Numbered from the stretch's first letter, positions 15,039 through 23,422 are shown. The stretch is DNA of 26,840 nucleotides from an uncultured Bacteroidota bacterium (GCA_946479055.1 CAMLEX010000002.1:1-26840); one strand, 5' to 3'. Notes: generated by a model from the sequence alone, not told the origin. Numbers and translations: made by a program.

Positions 15039-15120
15039 TTTTCTTAACCGATTTAATCATTTTACAAAACGGAGTTATTAATATTAAATCCCCTTGGGCG
15101 GATTAGCAGCCGACTTCCGT

Positions 15121-15197
15121 GCGGTAAAAAAAGTTAACCGCAAAGAGAACACAAAGTTTTTCGCAAAGTCCGCTAAGGAATTATAGTTCGTTTACAA
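15121..15197 (-). repeat. 80-bp inverted repeat, copy upstream of argS
   Basis: Partner of 12872-12952 in opposite orientation (GTTAACCGCAAAGAGAAC, ACAAAGTTTTTCGCAAAG, TCCGCTAAGGAATTATAG). A partial direct copy of its end, TCCGCTAAGGAATTATAG, recurs at about 15278-15295 next to CTCTTTGCGTATTTTC, giving at least three members of this family around argS. Confidence 0.8.
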
Positions 15198-15399
15198 TTG
15201 CTGAGTCAAATTTCCATCAGACTTACCCAATATCGAAGCCCTTGTGCTCTTTGCGTATTTTCTTAGCGTTCTTTGCGGTCCGCTAAGGAATTATAGACTG
15301 CTTACTTATGCGTTCAATAGCCGGATAATTTTACCCTGTAATTGTGAATGAAACAGCTCCTGGCAAATTGTTTTAATTTTTAACAACTCAAAAAAAGAA

Positions 15400-15427
15400 A
15401 TTGGTACATAAACTTGCAATATTTTTG
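15400..15427 (+). promoter_or_regulatory. Candidate promoter of the GtrA gene
   Basis: ATTG (15400-15403) is followed after 16 bp by TATTTTTG (15420-15427), a perfect -7 box. Only eight bases separate it from the ATG at 15436, so the transcript would start at or next to the start codon. Confidence 0.5.
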
Positions 15428-15435
15428 CCCGGCCA

Positions 15436-15954
15436 ATGAGACGTCATATATATAGCGCTAGAGATTTTATTCTGCCCATTATTGATTTTTTTTATCCTCC
15501 TTTCCGTAGGCTGATGAACCTGCAGACATTCCGGTATGCGGCAGCGGGTAGTGGCAATACCCTGCTGGGCTTTCTTATTTACTTTATCAGCTATAAATAC
15601 ATATTGAAGGAGGAACAGCTTCATTTTGGTTTTTATGCTTTCAAGGCCCACGTAGCCGCTTTATTCTTTTCTGTCTTTATTACATTTCCGATCGGTTTTT
15701 TTATGTCGAAATACGTTGTCTTCAATGATTCACCAATAAAAGGAAGAATACAGCTATTCAGGTATTTCATGATCTGTATGTTCAACCTGGCACTGAATTA
15801 TATCTTACTGAAAATATTGGTAGAGAGAGCCCATATTTATCCTGTATTTGCACAAGTATTAACAACGTCCATCGTTATTCTGTTCAGCTATCTCGCACAG
15901 CGTCATTTTTCTTTTAAGGCCAAGGTTATTATTGAAGAAGAAGCTACAGACTGA
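15436..15954 (+). CDS. GtrA-like membrane protein
   Basis: The 172-residue protein has four transmembrane helices (about 41-58, 70-90, 103-124 and 133-152) and the GtrA core FRYAAAGSGNTLLGFLIYF near residues 32-50, with an AQRHFSFK ending. GtrA-family proteins are thought to move or help flip undecaprenyl-linked sugars for O-antigen glucosylation or cell-surface polysaccharides. No glycosyltransferase neighbour is visible here. The 26-residue N-terminal extension with FFYPPFRR fits relatives in the phylum, so I keep the first ATG. The 3' end overlaps the convergent DUF4403 gene by 11 bp. Confidence 0.88.
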   Translation: MRRHIYSARDFILPIIDFFYPPFRRLMNLQTFRYAAAGSGNTLLGFLIYFISYKYILKEEQLHFGFYAFKAHVAALFFSVFITFPIGFFMSKYVVFNDSPIKGRIQLFRYFMICMFNLALNYILLKILVERAHIYPVFAQVLTTSIVILFSYLAQRHFSFKAKVIIEEEATD

Positions 15955-17374
15955 AATCAATAGATTCCATTTTCACCGAAAGATCACCGGTACAGTTGCT
16001 GCGGATGATCAATGACTGGCTAAGCGGGTAGATGCCGATCAGGTCAATTTCTTCTATCTGCCCGTAACTGCGGATGCCTTTTATCCATTCATGATTTAAT
16101 TGCTGATTGATGGTCAGCTTCGCACTGTCAATATAGGAGCTAAGATCAAAACGTGTATTCTTACTTATTTCATTGATGATCTTCCGGCTGAACAACCATT
16201 CAGATGTTTTGAGCAACGCATCTTTTGATTTGATATCAAAGTCAATATTCTTTACCTCCAGGATGTGATTTTCTTTTGTATAAACAGGTTTGCCGGTCAG
16301 GTAAAAAGTTCCATTATTGGTTCCGGCAAAGTTTACTTTGATGATCAGTTTTTCATTTCCCGTTCCATACAGTTTGCAATCCTGGATAATGAATTTCTTT
16401 TTTACCGGGCCTTTATTAAAATCAAATTCTTTGTTGGCGATATGCCTGTTCACGATATTACTCAATGAATCATAATTCAGCATAGCATCTAAAAAAATAG
16501 AAAAACCTTGCTGCCTGTTGATTTTACCAATGGCGGGGATTATTGTTTTTTGTTCCACCGGTTTTTCAAAACTGATAACAGGGCGGGCCGCTAATCCTAA
16601 ATAAACATACAGTGAATCATCTTTAGCATACAGGTTATTGATCTTAATGGTTTGTGGGTTTACCTGTAGCCAGCCCATATTGTAAATATTATAGGCTCTT
16701 GTCAGTTGGTCCCATACCAGCTGAAATTGTGGCTTCAGATCAATAATGCCATAGTTTCGTTCCAATGCGGCTTTAGCAGTATCTAATTCTTCTTTTAACC
16801 CATTTAAAACATCTTTGGTAATATCCTGTCCCCAGAAACAGATCTCGCATTTATCCAATGCCTGGGGCTCGTTTCTTTTGATCGCCAGCTTTACTTTATA
16901 ATCCGGTTGTATAGCCAGCGAATTGGTAAAAGAAACATTCACTCTTCTTTCCGGTTCATCAAAACCACATTTGCAGGGAGCTGTCCACGGTGAAATAGCA
17001 GCACCCGCAACACAAACTCTTGTAGAACCAATGATCTTATAATAACCTGTAAAACCCAGGTTGAGCGAAAGGCCGGATGCTTTCATCTGTAAAGGACTTC
17101 GGCGGAAACTATATTTATAACGTGTAGCACAGTCTTCCTGCACCCAGCCATCAGGATAATTAGGCGAAGTAAACAATGTATCCACCTGGCTTTCGGCCAT
17201 GGTGTAAAAAGGTTTAAGATTTATTTGTATGGGAATATTGATCTCTGAATTAGGAAGAGAGTCTAATTTAAAATTAGTAGTAGCAAGTGTTGGTCTTTCA
17301 GGATTGATTTTATGTGAACAGGATACGATGAGTAATGATACAATTGCTGAAAAAATAATTTCCTTTCCTTTCAT
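15944..17374 (-). CDS. DUF4403 family lipoprotein
   Basis: The 476-residue protein starts with a lipoprotein signal peptide (LLIVSC, Cys19) and continues with the DUF4403 pattern SEINIPIQINLKPFYTMAES near residues 43-62, a CATRYKYSFRRSPLQM block, and a C-terminal repeat of lipid-transfer-like strands ending DLSVKMESIDFSL. The length is typical. DUF4403 proteins are predicted outer-membrane-facing periplasmic lipoproteins with a tubular lipid-binding (TULIP-like) appearance, but the role is unproven. It converges on GtrA with an 11-bp overlap, and the spacing suggests it is transcribed alone. Confidence 0.85.
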   Translation of the reverse strand: MKGKEIIFSAIVSLLIVSCSHKINPERPTLATTNFKLDSLPNSEINIPIQINLKPFYTMAESQVDTLFTSPNYPDGWVQEDCATRYKYSFRRSPLQMKASGLSLNLGFTGYYKIIGSTRVCVAGAAISPWTAPCKCGFDEPERRVNVSFTNSLAIQPDYKVKLAIKRNEPQALDKCEICFWGQDITKDVLNGLKEELDTAKAALERNYGIIDLKPQFQLVWDQLTRAYNIYNMGWLQVNPQTIKINNLYAKDDSLYVYLGLAARPVISFEKPVEQKTIIPAIGKINRQQGFSIFLDAMLNYDSLSNIVNRHIANKEFDFNKGPVKKKFIIQDCKLYGTGNEKLIIKVNFAGTNNGTFYLTGKPVYTKENHILEVKNIDFDIKSKDALLKTSEWLFSRKIINEISKNTRFDLSSYIDSAKLTINQQLNHEWIKGIRSYGQIEEIDLIGIYPLSQSLIIRSNCTGDLSVKMESIDFSL

Positions 17375-17633
17375 GTTTTTTATTAATTCGATAAAAATAA
17401 GTAAAGAAAGGAAAAGGAATGGTTAAGAAATTACTTGGTAAAACTACATTTCTTAGGTTGTGGCAGCCTAAACCAATTACGATAACCATCGGTAACGATG
17501 CATTTAATATTATTGAATTGTTCTTTGGGCTCTGATCTGGATTCGACGCCATTTATTTTTCATTTCTCGTAGGTTTCACAGCAATCGTTTGTATAAAATA
17601 CTTCGGACTGACCCTAACCTCGCCATCTATGCA

Positions 17634-18383
17634 TCAGTCACACCGGTAGTGAAATTCGATGAACATTGTAGTATACGGATTTACCACTGTTTTTGTTATT
17701 ATATTGCCTTTAGCATCGTAGGTGTAAGACATATCTCCAACTGTATTTCCATCCTTGACTTTTTCCTTTACTACCAAATTCACTGGTGCTTTACCTAAAA
17801 AACTGCCATGTGAGGATGGAAATTCATTTAAAAAAGGGTTATTGGTATTCATTTTAGCGGCCGAGTATTCATATTGATTTTCAAATGTTACACTGGGTGT
17901 TATTGTTTTTAAACTAACGACATTGCCATTAACAATTGTAAAATTTTCAATTGTTGTATCCTTTAAAACACTTCCAAGGTACAATCGCGATAATATTTGC
18001 ATATTCCGGATAAGATATCCTTCAGCATTATAGGCGAATGTATGATCAATTTGACTTTGGTCTGTACTGAGCGGGAAGGTAGTTTTTCCGGTGATAGCCA
18101 ATCCTTGACTATTCAAGAAATAAGTTGTTCGGCTATTCGCATTAGTGGTAATCACTACGCTATCTTTAAAATAGGCATAGGAGGATGTTGAGGGGTCATC
18201 AATAAACGTTTTCAACCTAGCCTTTTCATCGTACTCAAAGCTCGCAATCCAACCAGATGAATTATTAAAATTAACATTCACAGTTTCTAGCAGGCACTTA
18301 CCTTTTTTTTCTTCATTGGTATCATTCTTTTTACATCCAGAAAATAAAAACATAAGAAAAATAGGAACGTAGAATCTTTTCAT
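17634..18383 (-). CDS. Putative lipoprotein with YD-like strands (DUF4595-like)
   Basis: The 249-residue protein has a lipobox FSGC (Cys17) followed by KKND, so it is lipid-anchored. The mature region contains repeated motifs FEYDEKARLKTF, FAYNAEGYLIRNM, YEYSAAK and MSYTYDAKGNIITKTV, spaced like the YD/RHS-type beta strands of small Bacteroidota surface proteins (DUF4595-like). The function is unknown. A carbohydrate- or protein-binding surface role is only a guess. It ends 259 bp from the DUF4403 start and follows the YdeI gene on the same strand by 69 bp. Confidence 0.75.
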   Translation of the reverse strand: MKRFYVPIFLMFLFSGCKKNDTNEEKKGKCLLETVNVNFNNSSGWIASFEYDEKARLKTFIDDPSTSSYAYFKDSVVITTNANSRTTYFLNSQGLAITGKTTFPLSTDQSQIDHTFAYNAEGYLIRNMQILSRLYLGSVLKDTTIENFTIVNGNVVSLKTITPSVTFENQYEYSAAKMNTNNPFLNEFPSSHGSFLGKAPVNLVVKEKVKDGNTVGDMSYTYDAKGNIITKTVVNPYTTMFIEFHYRCD

Positions 18384-18452
18384 AAATAAGAGGTTTAATA
18401 TTAGAAGGTATACGTTGTTTGATTCTAAAAATATAAAAATTTTTCAGTTCCC

Positions 18453-19112
18453 CTACATATTCCTCGGATTCTTCCACCCTTTCCACAATCTTTCAATGGT
18501 TCCGTTTATTCTTTCCATTCTTGTTTCTTCCCTTTTTGCAGTTACTATCCATTCGATGTATTCTTTTTTATTGGTAAAAGAAAGTGAATCGAATGCTGCT
18601 GCTTCTTTTTTATTCTTTTTTAATGCTGCTGCAAGATCACCGGGAAGTTTTACTTCTTTGGTTTTGGGATCAACCCAGTTAAATATTTCCCGAACCTGTG
18701 GTTTAGCGTCTTTCTTTTTATCGGCTTCTGTTTTAGCACGAAAACCAAATACCGACCAGGTATCATCAAAAGAGATCAGGCTGATCCAAGTCAATTTATC
18801 ACCTTCACTTAAGAGGCAATCCCAGCCTTTATCCCGGGTAAGATCGGTTTGTATTTTAGAAGTTCCTTTCGGATAATAAACCCACACGATAACATCATTC
18901 TTTACCAACTTCATCACTTTGCTCATTTCTTTTTCCAGTTGAGCTTTATTGAATACAAACCAATGCACCTGGTCATAGTCTTTACCTGATGTAAAGATCT
19001 TTACGCCTTCAGGTAATTCTGTCAATCCTTTTTTGAAATCTGCAGGAGCATTTAATGTTAACAGTGCATATTTTTCTTTGATCCGCAGTTTTTGGGAAAT
19101 GCTATTTGCCAT
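18453..19112 (-). CDS. YdeI/OmdA-domain protein with N-terminal DUF3052-like half
   Basis: The 219-residue soluble protein has two parts. The N-terminal half (LRIKEKYALLTLNAPADFKKGLTELPEGV, VIVWVYYPKGTSK) resembles DUF3052-type proteins. The C-terminal half contains LPGDLAAALKKNKKEAAAFDSLSFTNKKEYIEWIVTAKREETRMERI, the bacteriocin-protection OmdA/YdeI signature. E. coli YdeI members are tied to peptide-stress resistance, but the mechanism is not known. The protein is probably cytoplasmic, as no signal peptide is seen. It lies 33 bp upstream (in gene order) of nothing regulatory that I recognise. Confidence 0.85.
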   Translation of the reverse strand: MANSISQKLRIKEKYALLTLNAPADFKKGLTELPEGVKIFTSGKDYDQVHWFVFNKAQLEKEMSKVMKLVKNDVIVWVYYPKGTSKIQTDLTRDKGWDCLLSEGDKLTWISLISFDDTWSVFGFRAKTEADKKKDAKPQVREIFNWVDPKTKEVKLPGDLAAALKKNKKEAAAFDSLSFTNKKEYIEWIVTAKREETRMERINGTIERLWKGWKNPRNM

Positions 19113-19145
19113 GGGTAAAATGTTATTTATTTATCGAAACTTGCT

Positions 19146-19616
19146 TTATATACTCTTGATAACAAAATATAACATCATAAAACAAATGACCAGTTTCAGA
19201 AATGAACCAAACAGAAAGCCCGCAAAAGAACCCAATGCAGCTTTAAATGATTTTTTGGAATCCTGCCCGGCGATCATTTCACCAACAAATGCTCCGAGGA
19301 AAGGGCCGATTATAACACCCCATGGCCCCATCCAGAATGCAAGTAAAAAGCCGATGGTACATCCCCAAACTCCGTATTTGGTACCCCCAAATTTCTTAGT
19401 GCCCCAGATCGGTATCATATAATCGAGTATAAGAGAGATGGCGACAATGCCTGCCCATATCCAGAGAAATTTGGCGGTAAAGGGGTCGGGATCCCTGAAT
19501 AGCTGGACCATTAATCCTGCATACGCAATTGGCGGACCAGGAAGCAAGGGGAGAAGACTACCCACTATACCTGTTACTATTAATATTATTCCCAGTATGA
19601 TCCAGAACCATTCCAT
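19146..19616 (-). CDS. DUF456 membrane protein
   Basis: The 156-residue protein is mostly hydrophobic, with four to five helices, and has the DUF456 pattern ILIVTGIVGSLLPLLPGPPIAYAGL near residues 14-38 and a glycine-rich GVIIGPFLGAFVGEMIAG near 104-121. DUF456 proteins are small inner-membrane proteins of unknown function. It precedes the YdeI gene on the same strand by 33 bp, so the two may be co-transcribed. A seven-base tandem repeat array lies directly upstream of its start. Confidence 0.9.
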   Translation of the reverse strand: MEWFWIILGIILIVTGIVGSLLPLLPGPPIAYAGLMVQLFRDPDPFTAKFLWIWAGIVAISLILDYMIPIWGTKKFGGTKYGVWGCTIGFLLAFWMGPWGVIIGPFLGAFVGEMIAGQDSKKSFKAALGSFAGFLFGSFLKLVICFMMLYFVIKSI

Positions 19617-19625
19617 GTTATACAG

Positions 19626-19667
19626 GTTTGAAGTTTGATGTTCGAAGTTTGAAGTTTGAAGTTAGGA
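19626..19667. repeat. Heptameric tandem repeat (GTTTGAA)
   Basis: Six consecutive seven-base units (GTTTGAA, GTTTGAT, GTTCGAA, GTTTGAA, GTTTGAA, GTTAGGA) begin ten bases before the DUF456 start codon, on its upstream side. The same unit family appears inside the ABC-F gene, in the opposite direction (CAAACCT). Confidence 0.75.
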
Positions 19668-20095
19668 AATCCGAATCTTAATTGTTGAAGAGTGAATTGC
19701 AACGTTATTTCATGCTATAAATTTTTTCATTGTTGTACGGAGAAATTATTATGAACGACCTAGAAAAAAGGCGTTAAGAAAATTGGATCGGGAGGCGTTA
19801 AAAGAAAAACTCTGTATTCTGAAGCAGAGCTTTGTACATAGTTCAAAAGTCGCACTACAGCTGAGTTATATTCAATCGTTTGGACTTGTTTTTCTTAGCC
19901 GGACGAGACAATTTTTAGTCATTTTTTCTGAAGCCTTGATTTTTTGCTCCACTTTTTTATCAAGAAAAAGTGGAAAGGAAAAATAGAAAGGGTAAGAATT
20001 TTAATTATCCTGAAACCAACTAAACTACCATAGTAGAAATTGATCATTGAACATTGAAAATTTTAAAGCTCCAACAGGATGCTATTTTATTACCC
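19668..20095. other. Gap without a convincing gene; contains an inverted repeat
   Basis: A 67-codon TTG-start frame at 19783-19986 has poor composition and is probably not a gene. CCACTTTTT (19949-19957) pairs with AAAAAGTGG (19965-19973) around seven bases, resembling a small intergenic palindrome. No T-tract follows it. Nothing else is recognised. Confidence 0.35.
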
Positions 20096-20103
20096 ATTAA
20101 AAA

Positions 20104-20130
20104 AAGGCTGCCCATCTCAAGAGCAACCTT
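20104..20130 (-). terminator. Rho-independent terminator of the BON/SH3 operon
   Basis: On the minus strand AAGGTTGC pairs with GCAGCCTT (one G-U pair) around an 11-base loop, followed at once by seven T. It lies 25 bp after the stop of the SH3 gene, the expected place for the operon terminator. Confidence 0.75.
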
Positions 20131-20154
20131 CTGTTATACTTTAATCCTGTCAAC

Positions 20155-20580
20155 TTAATTTGCTTCCGGCGTCAGGTATTGTGCATACGCATAACCTTCT
20201 TCACCTTTATCTGTTCTTACCAGCCACCATTGATCATTAGTTCTGCTGACCAATGTTACAATTTCATGGTGAGCGGCTTTACCGATAATAGGTTGATCAG
20301 TTCCGGGTCCTTTACGAATGTTGAGATTTGATTTTTCCGTAGTCACTTTTGCTTTTGATCCCGGAGCAGCAGGAGACACATTTACATTCATTACTACATC
20401 ACCGGCAAGAAAATCCGGATCAATTTTGTTGTAGATGTTCCATAGCTGATCCTTTACTGAACCGGTTGGTGCTACTCCATCGATGTATAAAACACCATCC
20501 TGCTCACGAACCTGGAGATTGCTTACACCTGATGCGGTAGCGGCATCAGTCAGTTCTTTATATTTATCCTGTAATGCCAT
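20155..20580 (-). CDS. BON-SH3 domain protein
   Basis: The 141-residue protein has an N-terminal BON domain (residues 1-70: LQVREQDGVLYIDGVAPTGSVKDQLWNIYNK) and a bacterial SH3b domain (residues about 78-137: NLNIRKGPGTDQPIIGKAAHHEIVTLV, WWLVRTDKGEEGYAYAQYL). BON domains bind membranes or lipids, and SH3b domains bind cell-wall peptides. No signal peptide is visible, which is odd for such domains: either it is cytoplasmic or it is exported by another route. It lies 20 bp after the two-BON lipoprotein gene, so the pair forms an operon, possibly a LysM-lacking relative of the YgaU/OsmY cell-envelope stress group. Confidence 0.88.
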   Translation of the reverse strand: MALQDKYKELTDAATASGVSNLQVREQDGVLYIDGVAPTGSVKDQLWNIYNKIDPDFLAGDVVMNVNVSPAAPGSKAKVTTEKSNLNIRKGPGTDQPIIGKAAHHEIVTLVSRTNDQWWLVRTDKGEEGYAYAQYLTPEAN

Positions 20581-20600
20581 AGTAGTAAATTTTAGTTTTA

Positions 20601-21107
20601 TTATTTAGAAACTTTTAAACCGGATGCATCCACTTTTTTAGGTTTCAAACCATCCAATGTCATTTTCAATTTCTTCCAGGAATCAGATTTCAATTCACCT
20701 GATACCGAAATAACACCATCTTTTACGGTAGCCGTTACAGTGGGATAATCCTTGGTTGCATCTTTTACCGCTGAAGTAAGAGGATCATCAGCAGTAATTT
20801 CAACAGGTGGAGGTGGGGGTGCGGCTATAGATACATTGTTTTCTACTGATTTTACACCTTTTACAGCAGTAGCCAACTCTGTAGCTTTTGCCTTAGCCGC
20901 TTCATCTTTTGCTTCACCGCTAACGGTGGCGACTCCGTCTTTAACATCAACCATCAAACCTGCCGTTTCAGGATTGGCCTGCAATGCAGTTTCAACAGCC
21001 GTTTTTACATCCGCGTCGTTTACTTTGGATTTGCAGCCGGGAATTGTGCTGCTGATTAGTGCTACTGTTCCAAATAACAGTAACAGCCTGCTGAGTTTTT
21101 GTTTCAT
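20601..21107 (-). CDS. Two-BON-domain lipoprotein (OsmY-like)
   Basis: The 168-residue protein has a lipoprotein signal with Cys25 (STIPGC), then BON domain one (residues 31-93: VKTAVETALQANPETAG, VKDGVATVSGEAKDEAAKAKA), a proline-rich hinge APPPPPV, and BON domain two (about 104-160: AVKDATKDYPTVTATVKDGVISVSGEL). BON pairs occur in OsmY, a periplasmic osmotic-stress protein and chaperone. The lipid anchor places this one at the envelope. It is first in a two-gene operon with the BON-SH3 gene. Upstream TAAACTTTG resembles a -7 box but has one extra base. Confidence 0.9.
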   Translation of the reverse strand: MKQKLSRLLLLFGTVALISSTIPGCKSKVNDADVKTAVETALQANPETAGLMVDVKDGVATVSGEAKDEAAKAKATELATAVKGVKSVENNVSIAAPPPPPVEITADDPLTSAVKDATKDYPTVTATVKDGVISVSGELKSDSWKKLKMTLDGLKPKKVDASGLKVSK

Positions 21108-21208
21108 TGATTTTAGTTTTTAATAACCTGATTTAGTTATTCTTTTGGCAATAGTTACCTGAAAGAATAAAATATTACAAAGTTTATACCAACTAAAAAT
21201 CAACAGGC

Positions 21209-23233
21209 TCAATTCCCTTCCAGCGATACGATCAGTTCAAATGTTTTTTCGTATTGTAAATTAAGCCTGGACAACTCGTCCACTGCTTTTTTATAATTTG
21301 TCTCGGCCTGCAAAAACTTATTTTTATCTGAATAGATTTCAGGAGCTACCAATGATGCTTCCAACTCTGTTTTTTGAACATTCAATTTAGCAATCTGTTC
21401 TTCCAGTTGTTGAAATATTCTTTGTTGCTTTTGCAATTCTTTCTTCGCTTCCTTATTGATAGGAGAAGAAGTTTGAGGTACAGGGTTTGAGGTTTGAGGT
21501 TTGAGGTTCGAAGTTTGAGTCTCCGCATTTGACTTCTCTGACTTCTGACCTCCTACTTCAGACTTCTGACTTCTGACTTCCGACTTCTGACTTTTTCCAC
21601 CTTGCGCCTTCTTAGCATCAGCTTCCTGTTTCGCCATTCTTTCTTTCCACGCTACATATTCTTCATAACCACCTTTAAATTCTTTTACTTTATGATCAAC
21701 GATTTCCCAGATCTTATTCGCTGTTTTAGAAACAAAATACCTGTCGTGGCTTACAAGAATGATACTGCCTGCATATTTATTCAATGCATCAATCAGCAGA
21801 TCGCAGCTATGCATATCCAGGTGATTCGTCGGTTCATCCAGCATCAGGAAATTGGCTTTGCTTACAATAGTTTTGGCCAATGCTACTCTTGCTTTTTCAC
21901 CACCACTTAATATTTTTATTTTTTTATCCGCATCATCACCACTGAATAAAAAACAACCTAATAGCCCACGAAGTTCCAACTCTGACATCTGACTGCCGCA
22001 TTCTTTCATTTCATCCAGTATCGTATTGTTGATGTTCAATGCTTCCAACTGGTGCTGCGCATAAAAACTTTCATCTACATTATGTCCCCATTTTCTTTCA
22101 CCACTATCTACTTTTTCTACACCGGCTATAATACGGAGCAAGGTTGACTTACCTTTTCCATTGGCACCTATCAGTGCGATCTTATCTCCACGGTCTATTT
22201 CTATGGAGGTATCTTCTACGATCACATTTTCACCAAATGATTTGCTGACATGTTTCAATTCAGCTAATACCCGTCCCGGTGTTTTATCTACCCTGAAGTT
22301 GATCCGGATATCAGGACGTTCCAGCGACACATCTTCTATGCGATCCAGCTTATCCAGTTTCTTCATGATGCTTTGCGCCATAGCGGCCTTACTTGCTTTG
22401 GCCCTGAAGCGTTCTACCAGGCGTTCATTCTGGCGTATATAGTCCTGCTGGTTCTCATACGCTTTTTGCTGCATCTCTATACGGATGGCTTTTTCTTTTT
22501 CATAATAATCATAATTGCCATTGTAAATATGCAATTGCTGCTGATATACTTCCACTATCTTGGTCACCATCCTGTTCAGGAAATATTTATCGTGGCTCAC
22601 TATAACTACTGATCCCTGGTAATGCTGTAAGTATTTTTCCAACCATTCAATAGAAGGAAGATCCAGGTGGTTGGTAGGCTCATCCAATAATAAAAGATCA
22701 GGTTGCTGCAGGATCATTTTTGCCAGCAATACCCGCATCCGCCAGCCACCACTATACTCTTTGTAGGGACGTTGCAGATCAGCATTGGAAAATCCAAGGC
22801 CCTGCAATACTTCTTCCGTTTTATGATGAATATTATAACCGCCTAATGTTTCCAGTTCGTGCAGTTTATCGGTGTATTCATACAATGTTTTTTCATCACC
22901 GGTTTTTTCCAATTCTTTGCCCAGCTCTTCTATTTCTTTTTCCAGTTGCAATACTTTTTCAAACGCACCCAGTGCCACCTGAAGAATGCTATCGTTGGTA
23001 TCAAAGCTTAAAAGATCCTGGTGCAGGTAGCCAATAGAAGTGGTACGGCTGCGCTCCACTGTTCCCGCAGAAGCACTGTATTGTCCTACCAATAATTTTA
23101 AAATAGTTGATTTACCGGTACCGTTATAACCGATAAGCCCGATCCGTTCATTAGGTTGTATATGCCAGGTAGCATCTTCAATGATCACCCGGGCACCAAA
23201 TTCGAAAGTAACATCTTGTAATCCTGCCAGCAT
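21209..23233 (-). CDS. ABC-F family ATPase (Uup/EttA-like translation factor)
   Basis: The 674-residue cytoplasmic protein has two ABC nucleotide-binding domains and no transmembrane segment. Domain one has Walker A GYNGTGKS (residues 35-42), signature YSGGWRMRVLLA and Walker B LLLLDEPTNHLD. Domain two has GANGKGKS, LSGGEKARVALA and LMLDEPTNHLD. The interdomain P-site linker is the charged segment after the first Walker B. ABC-F proteins bind the ribosomal E site and act as translation factors or antibiotic protectors. The region at residues 547-588 is a low-complexity heptapeptide array. A coiled-coil domain closes the C-terminus (KELQKQQRIFQQLEEQIAKL). Confidence 0.95.
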   Translation of the reverse strand: MLAGLQDVTFEFGARVIIEDATWHIQPNERIGLIGYNGTGKSTILKLLVGQYSASAGTVERSRTTSIGYLHQDLLSFDTNDSILQVALGAFEKVLQLEKEIEELGKELEKTGDEKTLYEYTDKLHELETLGGYNIHHKTEEVLQGLGFSNADLQRPYKEYSGGWRMRVLLAKMILQQPDLLLLDEPTNHLDLPSIEWLEKYLQHYQGSVVIVSHDKYFLNRMVTKIVEVYQQQLHIYNGNYDYYEKEKAIRIEMQQKAYENQQDYIRQNERLVERFRAKASKAAMAQSIMKKLDKLDRIEDVSLERPDIRINFRVDKTPGRVLAELKHVSKSFGENVIVEDTSIEIDRGDKIALIGANGKGKSTLLRIIAGVEKVDSGERKWGHNVDESFYAQHQLEALNINNTILDEMKECGSQMSELELRGLLGCFLFSGDDADKKIKILSGGEKARVALAKTIVSKANFLMLDEPTNHLDMHSCDLLIDALNKYAGSIILVSHDRYFVSKTANKIWEIVDHKVKEFKGGYEEYVAWKERMAKQEADAKKAQGGKSQKSEVRSQKSEVGGQKSEKSNAETQTSNLKPQTSNPVPQTSSPINKEAKKELQKQQRIFQQLEEQIAKLNVQKTELEASLVAPEIYSDKNKFLQAETNYKKAVDELSRLNLQYEKTFELIVSLEGN
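21471..21593 (-). repeat. Two heptameric arrays inside the ABC-F gene
   Basis: On the coding strand about eight AGTCAGA-type units (21531-21593) are followed by about seven CAAACCT-type units (21471-21519). Seven bases times three gives 21, so each set encodes seven-residue repeats: SQKSEVR, SQKSEVG, GQKSEK and then QTSNLKP, QTSNPVP, QTSSPIN. The frame is kept, and the array lies in the flexible stretch before the C-terminal coiled coil. Confidence 0.85.
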
Positions 23234-23268
23234 GAGAGATTCTGAATTTTTAAAGTTTTATAGTTTGT

Positions 23269-23319
23269 TAGTTCAATAGTTTAAGTGTTCACAAGTTCAA
23301 TGGTTCACATGTTCAATAG
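23269..23319. repeat. Octameric tandem repeat upstream of the ABC-F gene
   Basis: Six eight-base units of the form nnGTTCAA or nnGTTCAC (TAGTTCAA, TAGTTTAA, GTGTTCAC, AAGTTCAA, TGGTTCAC, ATGTTCAA) follow each other. CCACATTT-type units continue to about 23353. The array lies 36 bp before the ABC-F start, in its likely promoter or leader. Confidence 0.75.
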
Positions 23320-23414
23320 CCCGCCACATTTTCCCATTTACCACATTTCCACATTCTTCTTGTTTCTCACAATTCCGCAAAAATAAAGGATTACCTGCTC
23401 TAAAGGCTTTGAAT

Positions 23415-23422
23415 TACATTTG
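23415..23422 (+). promoter_or_regulatory. Candidate -7 box of the DUF3347 gene
   Basis: TACATTTG is a perfect TAnnTTTG element ending 20 bp before the ATG at 23443. A TTAC at about 20 bp upstream is a poor -33. It may drive the three-gene metal-linked group. Confidence 0.5.

Noticed and set aside
17310..17552. 80-codon minus-strand ORF overlapping the DUF4403 start
   Set aside because: It overlaps the confident lipoprotein gene in another frame and has no recognisable features.
19783..19986. 67-codon plus-strand ORF starting with TTG
   Set aside because: The composition is not protein-like, there is no signal or motif, and the end runs through a common intergenic palindrome.
21471..21593. 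Frameshift or assembly error in the ABC-F gene
   Set aside because: The repeat region keeps the frame, its units give regular heptapeptides, and the coiled coil after it is intact.
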